DNA from: Hyposmocoma kahamanoa
Taxonomy: Eukaryota > Arthropoda > Insecta > Lepidoptera > Cosmopterigidae
NCBI RefSeq assembly: GCF_003589595.1
Contig: NW_020653415.1
Span: forward strand, 171,103-235,102
Reading direction: 5' to 3'
DNA: 64,000 bases
In this document: positions 1-10,228 of the stretch, piece after piece
Position numbering within the stretch: the stretch's first letter is position 1
Layout of the letters: every line of letters starts with the position of its first letter
Position numbers and translations under genes: made by a program
Notes under the pieces: model-generated
What the model saw: the letters and a program-made list of their open reading frames with translations, nothing else
Told to the model about the DNA's origin: nothing
Databases searched by the model: none

Positions 1-235
1 TAAAAAGTCATCCGGTACCACTCGCTTATTGTCACAATTTTTGTGGTCCATACGTGCAAGCAAATAAAGATGATCTAGCTTGCACGTGCAAATTTTGAAA
101 AACTTTTAAATTTACAAAGGGTCGTGTCTCATATGTGGTGCACTCACGTGTCGTTTGGACCTCGAAATGCATCACATATGATGCATGCACAGGGAACGTG
201 TTAAGCCGCCGTCGCCATAACCAAACTTATATATT

Positions 236-395
236 CCAACTACCTCAGTGACCCAACCGACTTGCACTATGGACGCTGGAGGAGGAAGTCCCATGTTCGA
301 TACCTCTTTAGGGACAATTTGGGAAATAATGTTCTAAATTGGTTCAGGTCTGACTTTTCTGGGTAGGAGGGAATACCGTTCTCTCATAACATAAT
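236..395 (+). repeat. tRNA-like SINE, family S1, copy 1
   Basis: A short repeat starting near tacctcagtgacccaa and carrying a B-box-like gttcgatacc, followed by a tail with ttctaaattggttcaggtc. The same order of motifs recurs at 2005-2160 and 14020-14215, all on the plus strand. Family S1 is a working label. The edges are approximate and the copy is divergent. Confidence 0.5.
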
Positions 396-819
396 TAGTA
401 CGAATAATATTATACCCGTATAACGGTACGAATAACTTCTGTTTGTTTCGGTCCTAAAGCCAAGTAGAAAGCAACAAATTATATGGACTATCTTTGTATA
501 GCCATGTACAATTAACTGAATAATGGGTTGGGTACTTGACGACATGAAGTTTGTTGCATTACGGGATTATAATAAAAAAGTATTCTGCGACGTTATATTT
601 TATTTCATAGTCAACATGATACAGATGTTATGGCTTTGTATTCAAATATTCTATTAATAAAAATATTAACAAATTATCTTACACCCACTTGAAAATGTAC
701 AATTTGTAATAGACCTTACAAAATACCCTACAGCCTTTCAAGTTGATACCTAAAGTGAAATAATTTAACACTGTTTGGGAAGGCAGGGGTTGATTCAAAA
801 CCTTTAGATAACTTAGTTA
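396..819. other. Unassigned AT-rich sequence
   Basis: No gene, splice structure or recognisable repeat was seen here. It lies downstream of the Osbp stop codon in Osbp orientation. Confidence 0.4.
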
Positions 820-1310
820 TAGACCGATTCGATTTGATATCGTACGATTTCTTATCATTTTCATTCACAACACACGAATCGAACGTCAAACTGTCGTATT
901 CGAAACCGAACCAAAACGACCTCACTAACTTCTCGACCGGCAAAGGCTACAAACGTTATTCAGAACACAGTTATCGAATGTCCTATTGTTTACAAAGTAA
1001 GAATGTAGTATGGAAATTTCTTATTATTTAAAAATAAAGTATGGATTTTGTTCAATTTTATTAATTTATTTAATGCAGTCTAATGATAAAAGGATTTTCA
1101 TTTTTTGTTATAATCTATTCCACCGCTAACTCCGTAAACGCTGTTGGATAACGATATCCGAACGTTTCTGTCTGAATCTCTCTGAACGTAACTCGAATGT
1201 TCTGAATAGCTCGGAAAGCGCTCGATTCGAGAACAATATCTAATCGAACAATTCGGTTAAAATATCGAAGAGTTCTGAATCCGGTCCTGGACCGCAAACA
1301 AATAGATTAT
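820..1310 (+). repeat. Copy 1 of a 0.5-0.6 kb dispersed element
   Basis: Two blocks (about 820-1010 and 1115-1310) joined by an AT-rich spacer containing ggattttgttcaatttta. The whole arrangement recurs in reverse orientation at 5595-6175, with both blocks and the spacer motif recognisable. The two copies therefore form a long inverted repeat about 4.3 kb apart that encloses the last two Osbp exons. Short open frames inside are by-products of the repeat. I cannot name the family. Confidence 0.7.
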
Positions 1311-1730
1311 TTATTCACTAGAGAAAAAATTTATTAATCTGTATCCAGAGGGAAATTGCGACCGGTCGCATCACTTTCGATACCAACTCGAATTTGCCTT
1401 AAGAGGATAGCTTTTCCAGATCGCGCGGACCCGTTATGCATTTTATCTAATAATGGAGCAGTCCCATTAGACCGTGACGTGTCACGGGTAAACGGGCAAG
1501 CGAGATAGCCATCTGTTTTTTATTCGTGTATGTAGATAAACTTTTTTAAGATAGACTTGATTATTTTTCATATTTTTTTTTTTAAATTAAATACTCTACT
1601 ATCTTAAAAAAAATTGTATTACATTGGACTCTTTTTAGTAAATATATTCTATTTAATAAATTATGAGATTTTGAGTCCGTTTTCAAGTTATTCTAAAAGG
1701 ACCTGCAATGTTATTTTTAACTTATTTTAA
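1311..1730. other. Unassigned AT-rich sequence
   Basis: No supported feature was seen between the dispersed element and the next MITE. Confidence 0.4.
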
Positions 1731-1950
1731 AAAAGGAGTTTTCTTTTTGCATGTTATGCGATAATTCTTTTTATGTTGGAAAGTCGGTACTCCAGAAGTG
1801 GTCTTTTTCAAATTTGAAGAAAATATTCCACCTCTAAGGGTGACAAATTAGGAGATGAATCCGGTTTACTGGATTTAACCCACTTTCCGTTAACCAATTT
1901 CAATAAACTTGGCAAATAGATATAATTCCACAAAATTTAGGTCGGCTTTA
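1731..1950 (+). mobile_element. MITE family M1 (aaccgacttcaaaa), decayed copy
   Basis: It contains the family core aatttgaagaaaatattcca followed by cctctaagggtg and ends near taggtcggcttt. Better copies at 53802-54019 and 57023-57228 start with aaccgacttcaaaa and end with gaggtcggtttt, which are inverted-terminal-repeat-like. No coding capacity. Confidence 0.55.
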
Positions 1951-2004
1951 ATATATTTATAAAAAATTATAACGTAACTAACATTGTTCACGGTATTTGT
2001 CTAC

Positions 2005-2160
2005 AAAATTGACAACCTCGGTGGTCCAAAGGTAACTAACACTGTGGACCAATATGGGAAAGGAACTGTTCTAAATTGGTTCTGGTCAGGGTGTTCTGGC
2101 TCTGGCATTCATAGTCGAAGGAATTATCTAGTTTCATTATTAGCATTTCATTCAATTTGA
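2005..2160 (+). repeat. tRNA-like SINE, family S1, copy 2
   Basis: Starts near acctcggtggtccaaagg and continues with ttctaaattggttctggtc and gtgttctggctctgg, matching the copies at 236-395 and 14020-14215. Confidence 0.55.
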
Positions 2161-3683
2161 ATAGCACCCAAAATATGATAATAGCGCGCTCGCAGGACTA
2201 TCCTCTTAACGCCTATAATGATAACGCTCTATTGCTTCTACTAAGGCATTAAAGATAGTTTTACGATTTTTATTACAGCTACTTTTAATGCCCGTTTAAA
2301 GCGGTCAATTCTCTATTCGTTTTGGTGGAGATCGCGATGGCCCGGCTCTTGTGGTACAACTACTGATAATTACGGGACGACCATGCCCAGAACATTAATT
2401 CTGACTACTGCAGCAACGTCAACATCGCCCCATACGGCGCGCATTGTCCGGTTTTATTATTGGACTGCAAGACTGAATTCCAAATCTTTTAATATTTATC
2501 TGATAATATTAGTTACTAAATAATGTATATAGATTGGCTAAGCGGAATTCAGTCGTATTTATACTACTTTGTCAGTATCCCAAAAATGTTTCATTTGGAA
2601 TACCATCACTATTATTTAGAGTGAAAACAGAAATAGAAATTTTCATAAACAATGTCAGCTAATATGTTTGTTGAGCTAATCGAAATATGAATTGGCCGCT
2701 TTTGACATTCGTCCTTGTTCATTGAGATACCAAGGAATAGCGTGACAAGCATTCAACGAAAAACGATTAGGGACTGTTCAAACTGTTGTCAATTCCGTAA
2801 CCTGCGCGGACTTTATAACGCGCTTTGTAGGCGATGTTAACGTCCAGATGCGGAACTGTGAAATCCATACCAAAAAAGTTTTAATTGTGTTCGAGTACTA
2901 CAGAACTTGAAACCTCGGCGCACAAAAAAGAACGTCGTCTACGCAACACGTTAACGAGGCACACATTTTTGCAAAAAGCGCGCGACATTCAAACTAAGCT
3001 AAAACTAAATCGCATCATTTCGGGGGGTTGAACGGCCAAGTTCTGTGCGAGAATCGCGGCAGATTGAACAGACCTTAACGTAAAAGCACCTTATAGAAAC
3101 GTGACTTCTATCACCTAGAAACAGTTTGACAAGTAGCAGAACTACGGCTCGGGGAAGAAATTCGCACGAAGTCTAGTGATCACACATTACAGTTAACCAG
3201 TCTTTACCACATTGCAAACAAACTTTTACTTAACACTGCATTAGTCTACAAAGCACTTGCGATTTCAAACTCGTGTCAAATACAAACGTGACTCATAAAC
3301 GCGCGTGACTGGAGATAGCGCAGGATTCGTTGTCGTCAATCCTATCAGTAACTTCGCTTTACGACTACGGTCGAGGCGTTCGGAACCTGACGCGTAATAC
3401 GGGAGGACTCGGGGGCCGGGTTGCTTTGAAATTTACTTATTAAATCTTCGACCAGTAGGCGACATTGATCCGCGGAACTAGAAAACATTTTCACAAGTTA
3501 CCATTTTTTATGTACAAAGTAACTCAAATAAAACTTTGATACGGATCAACAATAAACAATAAAGTAACGGAACAACCAAAACATTATTATGGAATGAGTA
3601 CCAAATGAGAATCACAAAGTGAACTTAGCACGCGACGCGGTCAGTCCTCGGAGCGGGCGCTCCGCGCGGGAGGGGCCGCCCGG
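2161..3683. other. Downstream region of Osbp, probable 3' UTR and flank
   Basis: On the minus strand this follows the Osbp stop codon, so it should hold the 3' UTR. I see no confident AATAAA close to the stop, no second gene and no repeat I can name. The segment next to the coding end is GC-richer than the rest. Confidence 0.35.
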
Positions 3684-4041
3684 CTAGAAGATGTCGGGGC
3701 AGCCGGCCCACTCCTGGCGCTTCTTGCACTCCCAGTAGCGGTGGTTGTACATGTGGCACAGATGCGGGTTGCCGGGCGAGCCCACGGACTCGCGCGAGAA
3801 CCACAGCGGGCGCGGCGAGGGCGGCGCCGGCTGCCCCGCCGCCGCGGCCGCCTCCGTGGCCGCCTCCAGCTCGCGCCGCTTGGTGCGCTGCTTCTCCTCC
3901 AGGCGCAGCTTCTCCTCGTTGGCCTCGTTCCACAGCCCCTCCTCCATGAGCCGCTGGTCGGGCCGCAGCCGCGAGTCCGTCGGCGCCACGCCGCTCTCGT
4001 GCTCGTTCAGCTGCGCCGCCAGCAGCGTGAAGTTGTACCAC
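3684..4041 (-). CDS. Osbp: Osbp last coding exon (ORD C-terminus)
   Basis: Encodes the final 118 residues and the TAG stop. It starts after ggccag with one base (G) that completes a Lys codon from the previous exon. It reads WYNFTLLAAQLNEHESGVAP, then the highly conserved TDSRLRPDQRLMEEG block, a charged helix (NEANEEKLRLEEKQR), an alanine/proline-rich stretch longer than in vertebrates, and ends YWECKKRQEWAGCPDIF. This ending is diagnostic of OSBP rather than of distant ORPs. The exon is strikingly GC-rich, so overlapping frames look open; they are shadows. Confidence 0.96.
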
Positions 4042-4122
4042 CTGGCCGACAACGGTTACCGGTTACTGCTGTCCCGCAACTTCGCGAGAGTGGCTTGCAG
4101 CTCCGTCACCGATGAGATTTGT

Positions 4123-4323
4123 TAGTCGAACGGAACGAAAACGAATTTTTGTAACGATATTATGCATAGTATAATGATACGAGCCAAAATCTTTCTCGAG
4201 CATGCGCGAGAATTTCGCTCAAGATTTTGGCTCGTATCTAGGTCGTTACACAATTGACCATAAACTTCATTATGCTATGTACAATATTCTAACAAAAATT
4301 CGCTTCCATTCTATTCCGCCGCA
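4123..4323. mobile_element. Palindromic MITE
   Basis: Inner arms gatacgagccaaaatctt and aagattttggctcgtatc pair around a 25-30 nt loop near 4178-4238. Outer arms (cgaatttttgt with acaaaaattcg, and catagtataatg with cattatgctatg) extend the hairpin to about 200 bp. It lies in the last Osbp intron about 80 bp from the final exon. No coding capacity. Confidence 0.7.
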
Positions 4324-4682
4324 ATATAAATTGAGCCTTAGCGGTGGCAACCGCTAGTAGTGAAATGCGCAACGGGAAGTGAGCGTGCCTACAGCTCTCT
4401 GAAAAATGGGAGCGTACTGTACGTGCACTCAGGGCGGTTCACCCGAAGGCACTAGTCTCTCGAGAACCGGATAAAGTTAAGTGCCAGAGGTCTGTAACAA
4501 CCCTATACACTGGCTGATCAGGGGTCTGAATCTCAACTTATAAGGTTCGTATGAGCGCACAGGTTATAGTGCCCTTCTCGTATACCCTAAGGGTCGGCAG
4601 GGAGGGTCACTATAATCAAAACTAAAAGATATGAGGCTGTTCCACAACTTCGTTCAAGATCAATAGTAGGGCCGCAACGTAC

Positions 4683-4825
4683 TTGTCCGAGTCGGGGGGT
4701 GCGGGCACGCGCTCCCAGGCGACGACGAATTTGCCGGTGGTACACTGCGTGCCGTCGGCCGACGCCGATGTCACCGGTGCTACTTCCACTCGGCTGTCCC
4801 AGTAGCCTTGTAGTACGTACCGCGG
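4683..4825 (-). CDS. Osbp: Osbp exon (ORD, YVLQGYWD block)
   Basis: 143 nt: 47 codons plus two bases of a Lys codon finished in the last exon. Acceptor tttacag, donor gtacgt. It begins PRYVLQGYWDSRVEV, matching the OSBP strand that follows the DPxGK turn, and ends in AWERVPAPPDSDK before WYNFTL of the next exon. A donor six bases further on (gttgcg) would break the frame, so it was rejected. Confidence 0.93.
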
Positions 4826-5242
4826 CTGTAAATATTCATGTACACACTTTTTTAAACTTTATAGGTGGGAATAAATTTAAAAAAAAAATCAATTTGGTAC
4901 TTAAAATGTGAGATTTTAAAATTTATCAATAGATGTCTCTGTAACCGCAGTGGTCATGTGATGTTTTAATAGGCAATGGATTTTCTGCGCATTACAAGCA
5001 GGAAAAAATGGGATATGGAGGACATCATCATCATTCTAAACGAAAGACGACAACTGCTGAACGTATAGGGTTTTAATAGTAAGGCGAGGATGTCATCTAC
5101 ACTAATAATTTAAAAAATTTATTGAGAATAAGATCCATTCACAGTCTACCGGATATAAACGATACAAGCAAGTTTCAAATTACTTATCACTAAAAGGGAC
5201 ATAAATCGATCAGGTTAAACCTAACTATAATAATTGTAATAA

Positions 5243-5335
5243 GCAGTAGAGCTCCTTGTGAAAGAGTTCGTCCAGGGAAGTACCGTATATAGTGTATAAG
5301 CATTACTGCGTTCCGGTTTCGAAGGGTAAGTGTCA
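5243..5335 (+). repeat. SINE-like repeat S2, truncated copy
   Basis: Begins gcagtagagctccttgtg, continues ttcgtccagggaag and cattactgcgttccggttt. It is a truncated member of the family whose longest copies are at 9235-9583, 19456-19755 and 23580-23880. Confidence 0.7.
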
Positions 5336-5594
5336 AGTAACACTGAAAGAGCAAAGGCGCGCAGAGGCCGGAGAAGCTAGCACGGTACTTATTTGAACGA
5401 GTCGCTACAAGTCTCACGGGTGATGCCGCACTACACATTTTATCACTTCAAATCAATTTTAACTTTTTTCTTTAGAAGATTCAAAATGCTAAGTAATACT
5501 GTGCACCAAAAATGCTTTCAGTGTGACTTAACCCTAAGGCTGCGGGTGAACGGGACTTGTCACTTGACACTGCAACTTTTATCACATCACACCG

Positions 5595-6175
5595 GGACCC
5601 CGAATCAGAACTCTTCGATACTTTAACCGAATCGTTGGATTGGATATCGTTCTCGAATCGAAGGGCGCTTTCCGAGCTATTCAGAAACATTCGAATTAAA
5701 CGTTCGATTCGGATACGATATCGTTATCCAACAGCGCTTTCGGCATTAGTCGGTGAAATAAATAGATAATAAGAAAAAATTAAATTCTTTTATGTACATT
5801 TTTAACACTTTAAAGGCCTAAAATATAGGAATGCATTATAGTCTTGCATTAAAATAAAGTAATAAAATTGAACAAAATCCAGACTATTTAAAATAATAAG
5901 ACATTTGCATATTACACTCGATTGCTTTGTAAACAATAGGACGTTCCGTAACTTTCATTCGATAACTGTGTTCTGAATAACGTTTGTAGCCTTTGCCGGT
6001 CGAGAAGTTCGAGTACGAGTTCGAGTCGAAGTACGGGTGTGACGTCATTTCGGTTCGGTTTCGAATACGACAGTTCGACGTTCGATTCGGATGTTGTGAA
6101 TAAAAAAGAAAAGAAATCGCACGATGCCAAATAGAATTGGTCGATAGCTGAGTTATCGTAAGGTTCTGAATCGAC
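5595..6175 (-). repeat. Copy 2 of the 0.5-0.6 kb dispersed element (inverted)
   Basis: Reverse-orientation partner of 820-1310. The block at 5595-5770 matches 1115-1310 and the block at 5905-6175 matches 820-1010, with the spacer motif taaaattgaacaaaatcc between them. The short minus-strand open frames here are repeat-derived, although one runs into the real Osbp exon at 6289. Confidence 0.7.
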
Positions 6176-6288
6176 CTCCAGATCCACGACTTCTTCGTTC
6201 CGCCATTTATTGGAAAAAAGGTGTTGGTTGGGCACTTTACAAATAAAGGGCAAACAATGCTAACAATGAGATTTAAAGGAATACAAAC

Positions 6289-6477
6289 CACGCCTTTCGG
6301 GTCGTTGATGACACCGGTGACCTTTCGCTGAGTATCCTTACTGAAGTACGCGTAGGGCAGGTACTTGAGGTGCGCTACGTAGCCCTTCGCCGGACCCGCC
6401 TCGCCTTTAATGTCCATGTCGCCATGGTTGTCTACCCACAGCTTGCCCACGATTATGTTGTGCACTGTCGTCGTTAC
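6289..6477 (-). CDS. Osbp: Osbp exon (ORD, TTTVHNIIVGKLW block)
   Basis: 189 nt, 63 codons, phase 0 at both ends, between acceptor tgcag and donor gtttgt. It reads VTTTVHNIIVGKLWVDNHGD, then an insect-like variable turn, YLPYAYFSKDTQRKVTGVI and NDPKGV. The block is near-identical to the OSBP ORD core and follows either copy A or copy B of the duplicated upstream exon without a frame change. Confidence 0.95.
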
Positions 6478-6722
6478 CTGCACGTGAAAACATGTATTTA
6501 CACTAATTGATACAGACATAATACACTCCCAGTTATACAGGCTGTATATTTGAAAGTGGGACATACTTATAGAGTGCGTTATATTCCTGATTCTGAGCCC
6601 AAAGAAATAATAAACTAATGACCTTAAACTTTACAAAAAATATTTTTTATTTTTTTTATCGATTACTACTTGAGAACAACATTACTTATCAAAATCTATG
6701 CACATCACTACAGCAATAATAA

Positions 6723-7045
6723 TTGCTCCGACGCAGCGGCGAGTGGCGGCACGGCAGCGAAGCACAAAGCACAGGTCGGGGGTGGGGGCGCGGGCGCATA
6801 CGCGAAATTGCTGTTAGCAACTTCAGACAGTGCACACGCGACCTTGATCTAACGAAGACACGTAAATTATTTGTACTTCCGCTCGCCGATCGCCGCAAAA
6901 TGGATATTTATCCTAACGCCGAATTGACTGAGATGGTGCGACTTGACGCAATAAGTGGTGGTAAATTGAGGCAAGCTATTGAAATGTTCCCAAATCGGAA
7001 TTTACGCGGAGGAGGTGAAAAGTGTCGAAGTGTTGCGAGATAACA
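6723..7045 (+). pseudogene. GC-rich fragment with a short DUF4817-like reading frame
   Basis: A locally GC-rich stretch in an AT-rich intron. From 6901 one frame reads MDIYPNAELTEMVRLD, then SGGKLRQAIEMFPNR. This resembles the YxNxExxDM...G...A..L....FPNR pattern of DUF4817-type helix-turn-helix segments found in insect transposon-related proteins. The match is by eye and short. The frame ends at 7043, next to a small hairpin (gagataac / gttatctc). It could be an exon remnant of a transposon gene or chance. Confidence 0.3.
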
Positions 7046-7063
7046 TAACCCTCTCAGGGTTAT

Positions 7064-7679
7064 CTCAGCAATTTATACTGTGAGACAAAATGTGTTTGTG
7101 TTGTGTATTAAAACAAAATTTACTACGCCGTGCTAGATTATGCATTGTGGAAAACGGTGGACATTTTGAACATTTGTTCCGTACCACGTAAGTGTAAATA
7201 ACTAAAAAATCAATCATTGTAAATAATATGATTTCACATTTTTAATTACGCCAAAAACCTCAATTCTTATTAAATGATAACTAGTTACTAAATCATAAAC
7301 TTATCTTTTTTATTACGTAAAACATTTCGATGATAGTTCAAGTAAAAAATAATTAACATAAGCTAAAACGTAAATGTGAAATCATTGTTATTGTTGCTGT
7401 CTCACTCGACGCTCGCTTGGTAGTATTCCCATTGCACTCGAAATCAAGCGTAAAGGGAATCGGTTTATTCCCATGTACACTTCAAAACATATTTGTTGAT
7501 TAATTTTTTGTTCTTTCCCATATCCTAATTTTATTTTAGTCCATGTTAAGTTGTAACATGATTTACTATGACATGTATGAATATGTTTCACTTTCAAATA
7601 TACAACCTGTATAATTCGAGCTACCTTGCATTTTTATCAATAAAGGGCTAGAATACAAAAATATTAAGAAACTTGAAGA
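7064..7679. other. Unassigned intron sequence
   Basis: AT-rich Osbp intron between exons 6289-6477 and 8566-8739. No gene or named repeat was seen in this part. Confidence 0.4.
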
Positions 7680-7850
7680 GTGCAAAAAAAACTTTCATAG
7701 ATTTCTCACAGATGGCGTTACGTCAAAAAATGGTTAAAAACCAAAAACAAAGATCTGCAACAAACACATGGAAAAATTCGTGAGGGCCGTTGATTCGTTC
7801 CGTGGCTTAGTTTGGCTTGGTTGGTTAACGCTAACGGAGAATATTTTGAG
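7680..7850 (+). repeat. Composite SINE, family S3, copy 1
   Basis: Contains atggcgttacg, then aaaaaccaaaaacaaagatc, then the tRNA-like part ttcgttccgtggcttagttt. The same order occurs at 50850-51070 and, interrupted by a MITE, at 14447-14930. Confidence 0.55.
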
Positions 7851-8035
7851 AAACAATAAATTCATTCCTGACTATTTGTGGTATTTTTTTCTTATTCATC
7901 CCGGAAACTTTAGTGCGCTCCACATACCATACTACACTCGAATATTTAGCAATAAATACTTCATAATATTATAATTATATCTATTTTAGACTCTCGCCTC
8001 TCCCAAGGCCCAAAAGGTTAATTTAGAATTTTTAA

Positions 8036-8400
8036 ATGGGCGAGGCGGTATTCCCCGGCAATGACACAGTCGGTCGGGGTCAAGGACTCAGGTTCAAGAA
8101 CCGGCGAACAATTCGTGCCGTATCGAGCAGGACCGCCTTCAGCGTTTGTGTTGGAAGCGACACGCCACAGAAATCCAACCGCCTAAGTTGTTAGCAAGGT
8201 TGACTGGAATTAACCTATTTGCGACAAAATAAGTGAGATTATTTCAGTGGAGGCCACATCCCACTTGTCGGTGATCTCTTGAGCCACGTCGAGATACTTC
8301 CGGCGTTTCTCGGTTTCGGTTTTCTCGAGACCCCCGCTATGCGGGATGGTAACGTCCACAAGAAATACCCTCGATTGCGATCGATCCAATATCACAATGA
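8036..8400 (-). pseudogene. Non-LTR retrotransposon C-terminal fragment
   Basis: Minus-strand translation from 8395 gives VFLVDVTIPHSGGLEK, KYLDVAQEITDKWDV and IISLILSQIG. This pattern (DVTIPHD...E..K..KYLDLA.E....W.V) is typical of the C-terminal region of R2/R4-like and related insect retrotransposon proteins. A following frame holds AVLLDTARIVRRFL, another block of the same C-terminus. It is 5'-truncated and broken, and lies only about 170 bp from Osbp exon copy B. Family assignment is tentative. Confidence 0.6.
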
Positions 8401-8565
8401 TATTATTATTATTATGCCAATCATTGACGAATTCGACGTATGTTAAATATTGCTATCTCACCACTCGCACTGATAGACAGTCTAATTATGACTAACTAAG
8501 TTTCCGTTCACTACGTACATACGGTCCCTAGAATTGAGGGACCGTGGTACAAGCATACAGAGTAC

Positions 8566-8739
8566 CTTTTGGTATGAGTACTTGTTTCCGGTGAGGGTAA
8601 AAACGATGTGGCAAGAGGTGTCAGGCGAGATGGTCACGTACTGGCCACGAAACCGGCTGGAAATGGACCACTGCTGGGTATGCCGCCACCCCGACATGCC
8701 TTCCGTGAAAACAGCACACGTAGGCGGGTAGTGGATGAC
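8566..8739 (-). CDS. Osbp: Osbp duplicated ORD signature exon, copy B (VIHYPP)
   Basis: 174 nt, 58 codons, phase 0 at both ends; acceptor acgcag, donor gtactc. It reads VIHYPPTCAVFTEGMSGW, then SISSRFRGQYVTISP and HIVFTLTGNKYSYQK. Aligned without gaps to copy A (9999-10172), 22 of 58 residues match, including H-PP, GW, FRG-Y and GNKY. It keeps some residues of the human sequence that copy A lacks (an H/I-rich strand before F..TG). It is GC-rich against its surroundings and has no stop, which argues for a used exon rather than a relic. It replaces the second signature His with Tyr. The acceptor has a weak pyrimidine tract; use in mRNA is not shown. Confidence 0.8.
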
Positions 8740-8799
8740 CTGCGTTCGTACTATCTGCCGCTGTATTCGAACGCAATTGTCACCCGTAAAAGCATCGGA

Positions 8800-9234
8800 G
8801 ACTGTCCATGATATGGGTGTTTTCTTTTTGAATTTCATAAATCGAAAAAGATATTGTCTATATTAAACAGGAACGACTGGCTGCATCATAGACTAAATTA
8901 AAAGAAAAGCACCAGACACACAATCATATTGCAAGCAAACGTGAAGCATCTTGGCAGCCTCCGAATCCCTTTCGGGTTAGAGCCGTCACGCGTACTGTCT
9001 GTCCGAAATCCTTTTAACACTTGCCTCCGTTTTTTTAACTTCCCGATACCGTGACAAATTTTGGCATGCCTAGAACCTACTTATTTGCCGTTAAGAGAAA
9101 TAACGTGTTGTCAAAATCAGATACGAATAAATGATCAAAACAGTTATAGCGACGTTTATTTACATTATGCAATTTTAGCTCGTCTAAAATTTTTTTTTAT
9201 AACAAATGTGTTTCTAGACAGTGTACATAATAAA
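8800..9234. other. Unassigned intron sequence between exon copies
   Basis: Part of the 1.26 kb separating exon copies A and B. No conserved exon-like frame was seen apart from the two copies. Confidence 0.4.
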
Positions 9235-9583
9235 TTTAAAAAGGAAAATTTGCATTATTTAAAATGCATAAGGTACGTGGTAGCGGTTGGGGTGTGTCAT
9301 GCTCTGTAGCCTTCTTTAGTAGCAGCAGAGCTCCTTGTGAAAGCGTTCGTCCAGGGAAGTACTGCCACCACCTTACCTATTTCTGTCGCCAAGCAGTAAT
9401 GTCAGTATTATTGTGTTCCGGTTTTGAAGGGTAAGGGTGCTGGTGAAATTACAGGCACATGGGACTTGTCAACTTATCTCTCAGGGTTGACGGGTGCAAT
9501 GGCAGTGCCCCTCAAATCTTTGCGATTTAAAGCTCTGAGTGGCACTACAAGTGTTATGGACAGGCGTGTAGCTTACCATTGGC
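9235..9583 (+). repeat. SINE-like repeat S2 with 5' extension
   Basis: The first ~85 bp (tttgcattatttaaaatgca, ggttggggtgt) are shared only with 49048-49355. Then comes the family body: gcagagctccttgtgaaag, tcgtccagggaagtactgcc, gccaagcagtaatgt, gggacttgtcaacttat, atctttgcgatttaaagctc, gacaggcgtgtagcttacca. It lies between exon copies A and B of Osbp. Confidence 0.75.
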
Positions 9584-9719
9584 AAATACTTTCATAACAA
9601 TAGCAAACATGTCTCATACTTCAAGCAAGACGGCTACAACTAGTGACGCGGGTGGCGGCGATAACTTCTGGGCCACAATAACGTAGCGTATGCCATCAAT
9701 ACGATAAGAAATTATATTT

Positions 9720-9916
9720 TTAACCGGCTTCAAAGAAAAAGGAGAAGGTTCTCAATAGTACGGTATTTTTTTTTGCTTTTTTGCTTGTTGGAAAGAGGGT
9801 ACCATTGATCCCATTTAAATTTGAAGAAAATATTCCACTTCCAAGGGTGGTAAACCGATTTCAAAAAATTTCGCAAATAGACGTAATTCCACGATCTTTT
9901 GAGGTCAAGTTTTTTT
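9720..9916 (+). mobile_element. MITE family M1, copy between the Osbp exon copies
   Basis: Starts taaccggcttcaaagaaaaa, has the core aatttgaagaaaatattcca, and ends gaggtcaagttttttt. The terminal motifs are the inverted ends of this family. Confidence 0.65.
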
Positions 9917-9998
9917 CATAAAAAAGTTATAATTAGACTGTACTAAAGTTGCATAATGTAAATAGCGCATTTGGGTTGCTGGTCCTTTGTATTAGTAC

Positions 9999-10172
9999 CT
10001 TTCTCCATGTGTATTTGTTGCCTGAAGCGGGGAACGCGGCGTAGGCGCCACCTAGTGGGATGACCTGGAGGTATTTCCCGCGGAATTTGGTAGTCATCGT
10101 GAACTCCTGCCAGCATTGCCATCCCGCCTGCCCTTCGCAGAACTGCGCCACCATGGGCGGATGGTGCGATAC
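9999..10172 (-). CDS. Osbp: Osbp ORD signature exon, copy A (VSHHPP)
   Basis: 174 nt, 58 codons, phase 0 at both ends; acceptor gtcgtag, donor gtacta. It begins VSHHPPMVAQFCEG, giving the full ORP signature EQVSHHPP with EQ from the preceding exon, then GWQCWQEFTMTTKFRGKYLQ and GNKYTWRK. The two histidines contact the PI4P head group in this family. This is the canonical form. The upstream intron carries a 0.7 kb foldback repeat starting about 57 bp away. Confidence 0.95.
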
Positions 10173-10228
10173 CTACGACAACCACCCCTTTTTAGCTCTC
10201 GTATTTTGTTCTATTACACATAAACATA

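Noticed and set aside
3625..4125. Several overlapping open frames of 120-138 codons on both strands
   Set aside because: They are shadows of the GC-rich last Osbp exon. Only the frame ending GCPDIF matches a known protein.
4678..4680. Alternative donor gttgcg for exon 4683-4825
   Set aside because: It would put the last exon out of frame; the donor gtacgt at 4682 gives DSDKWYNFTL as in the family.
5884..6564. 226-codon minus frame
   Set aside because: It is the real exon 6289-6477 read through into intron and into the dispersed repeat. Only the spliced part is conserved.
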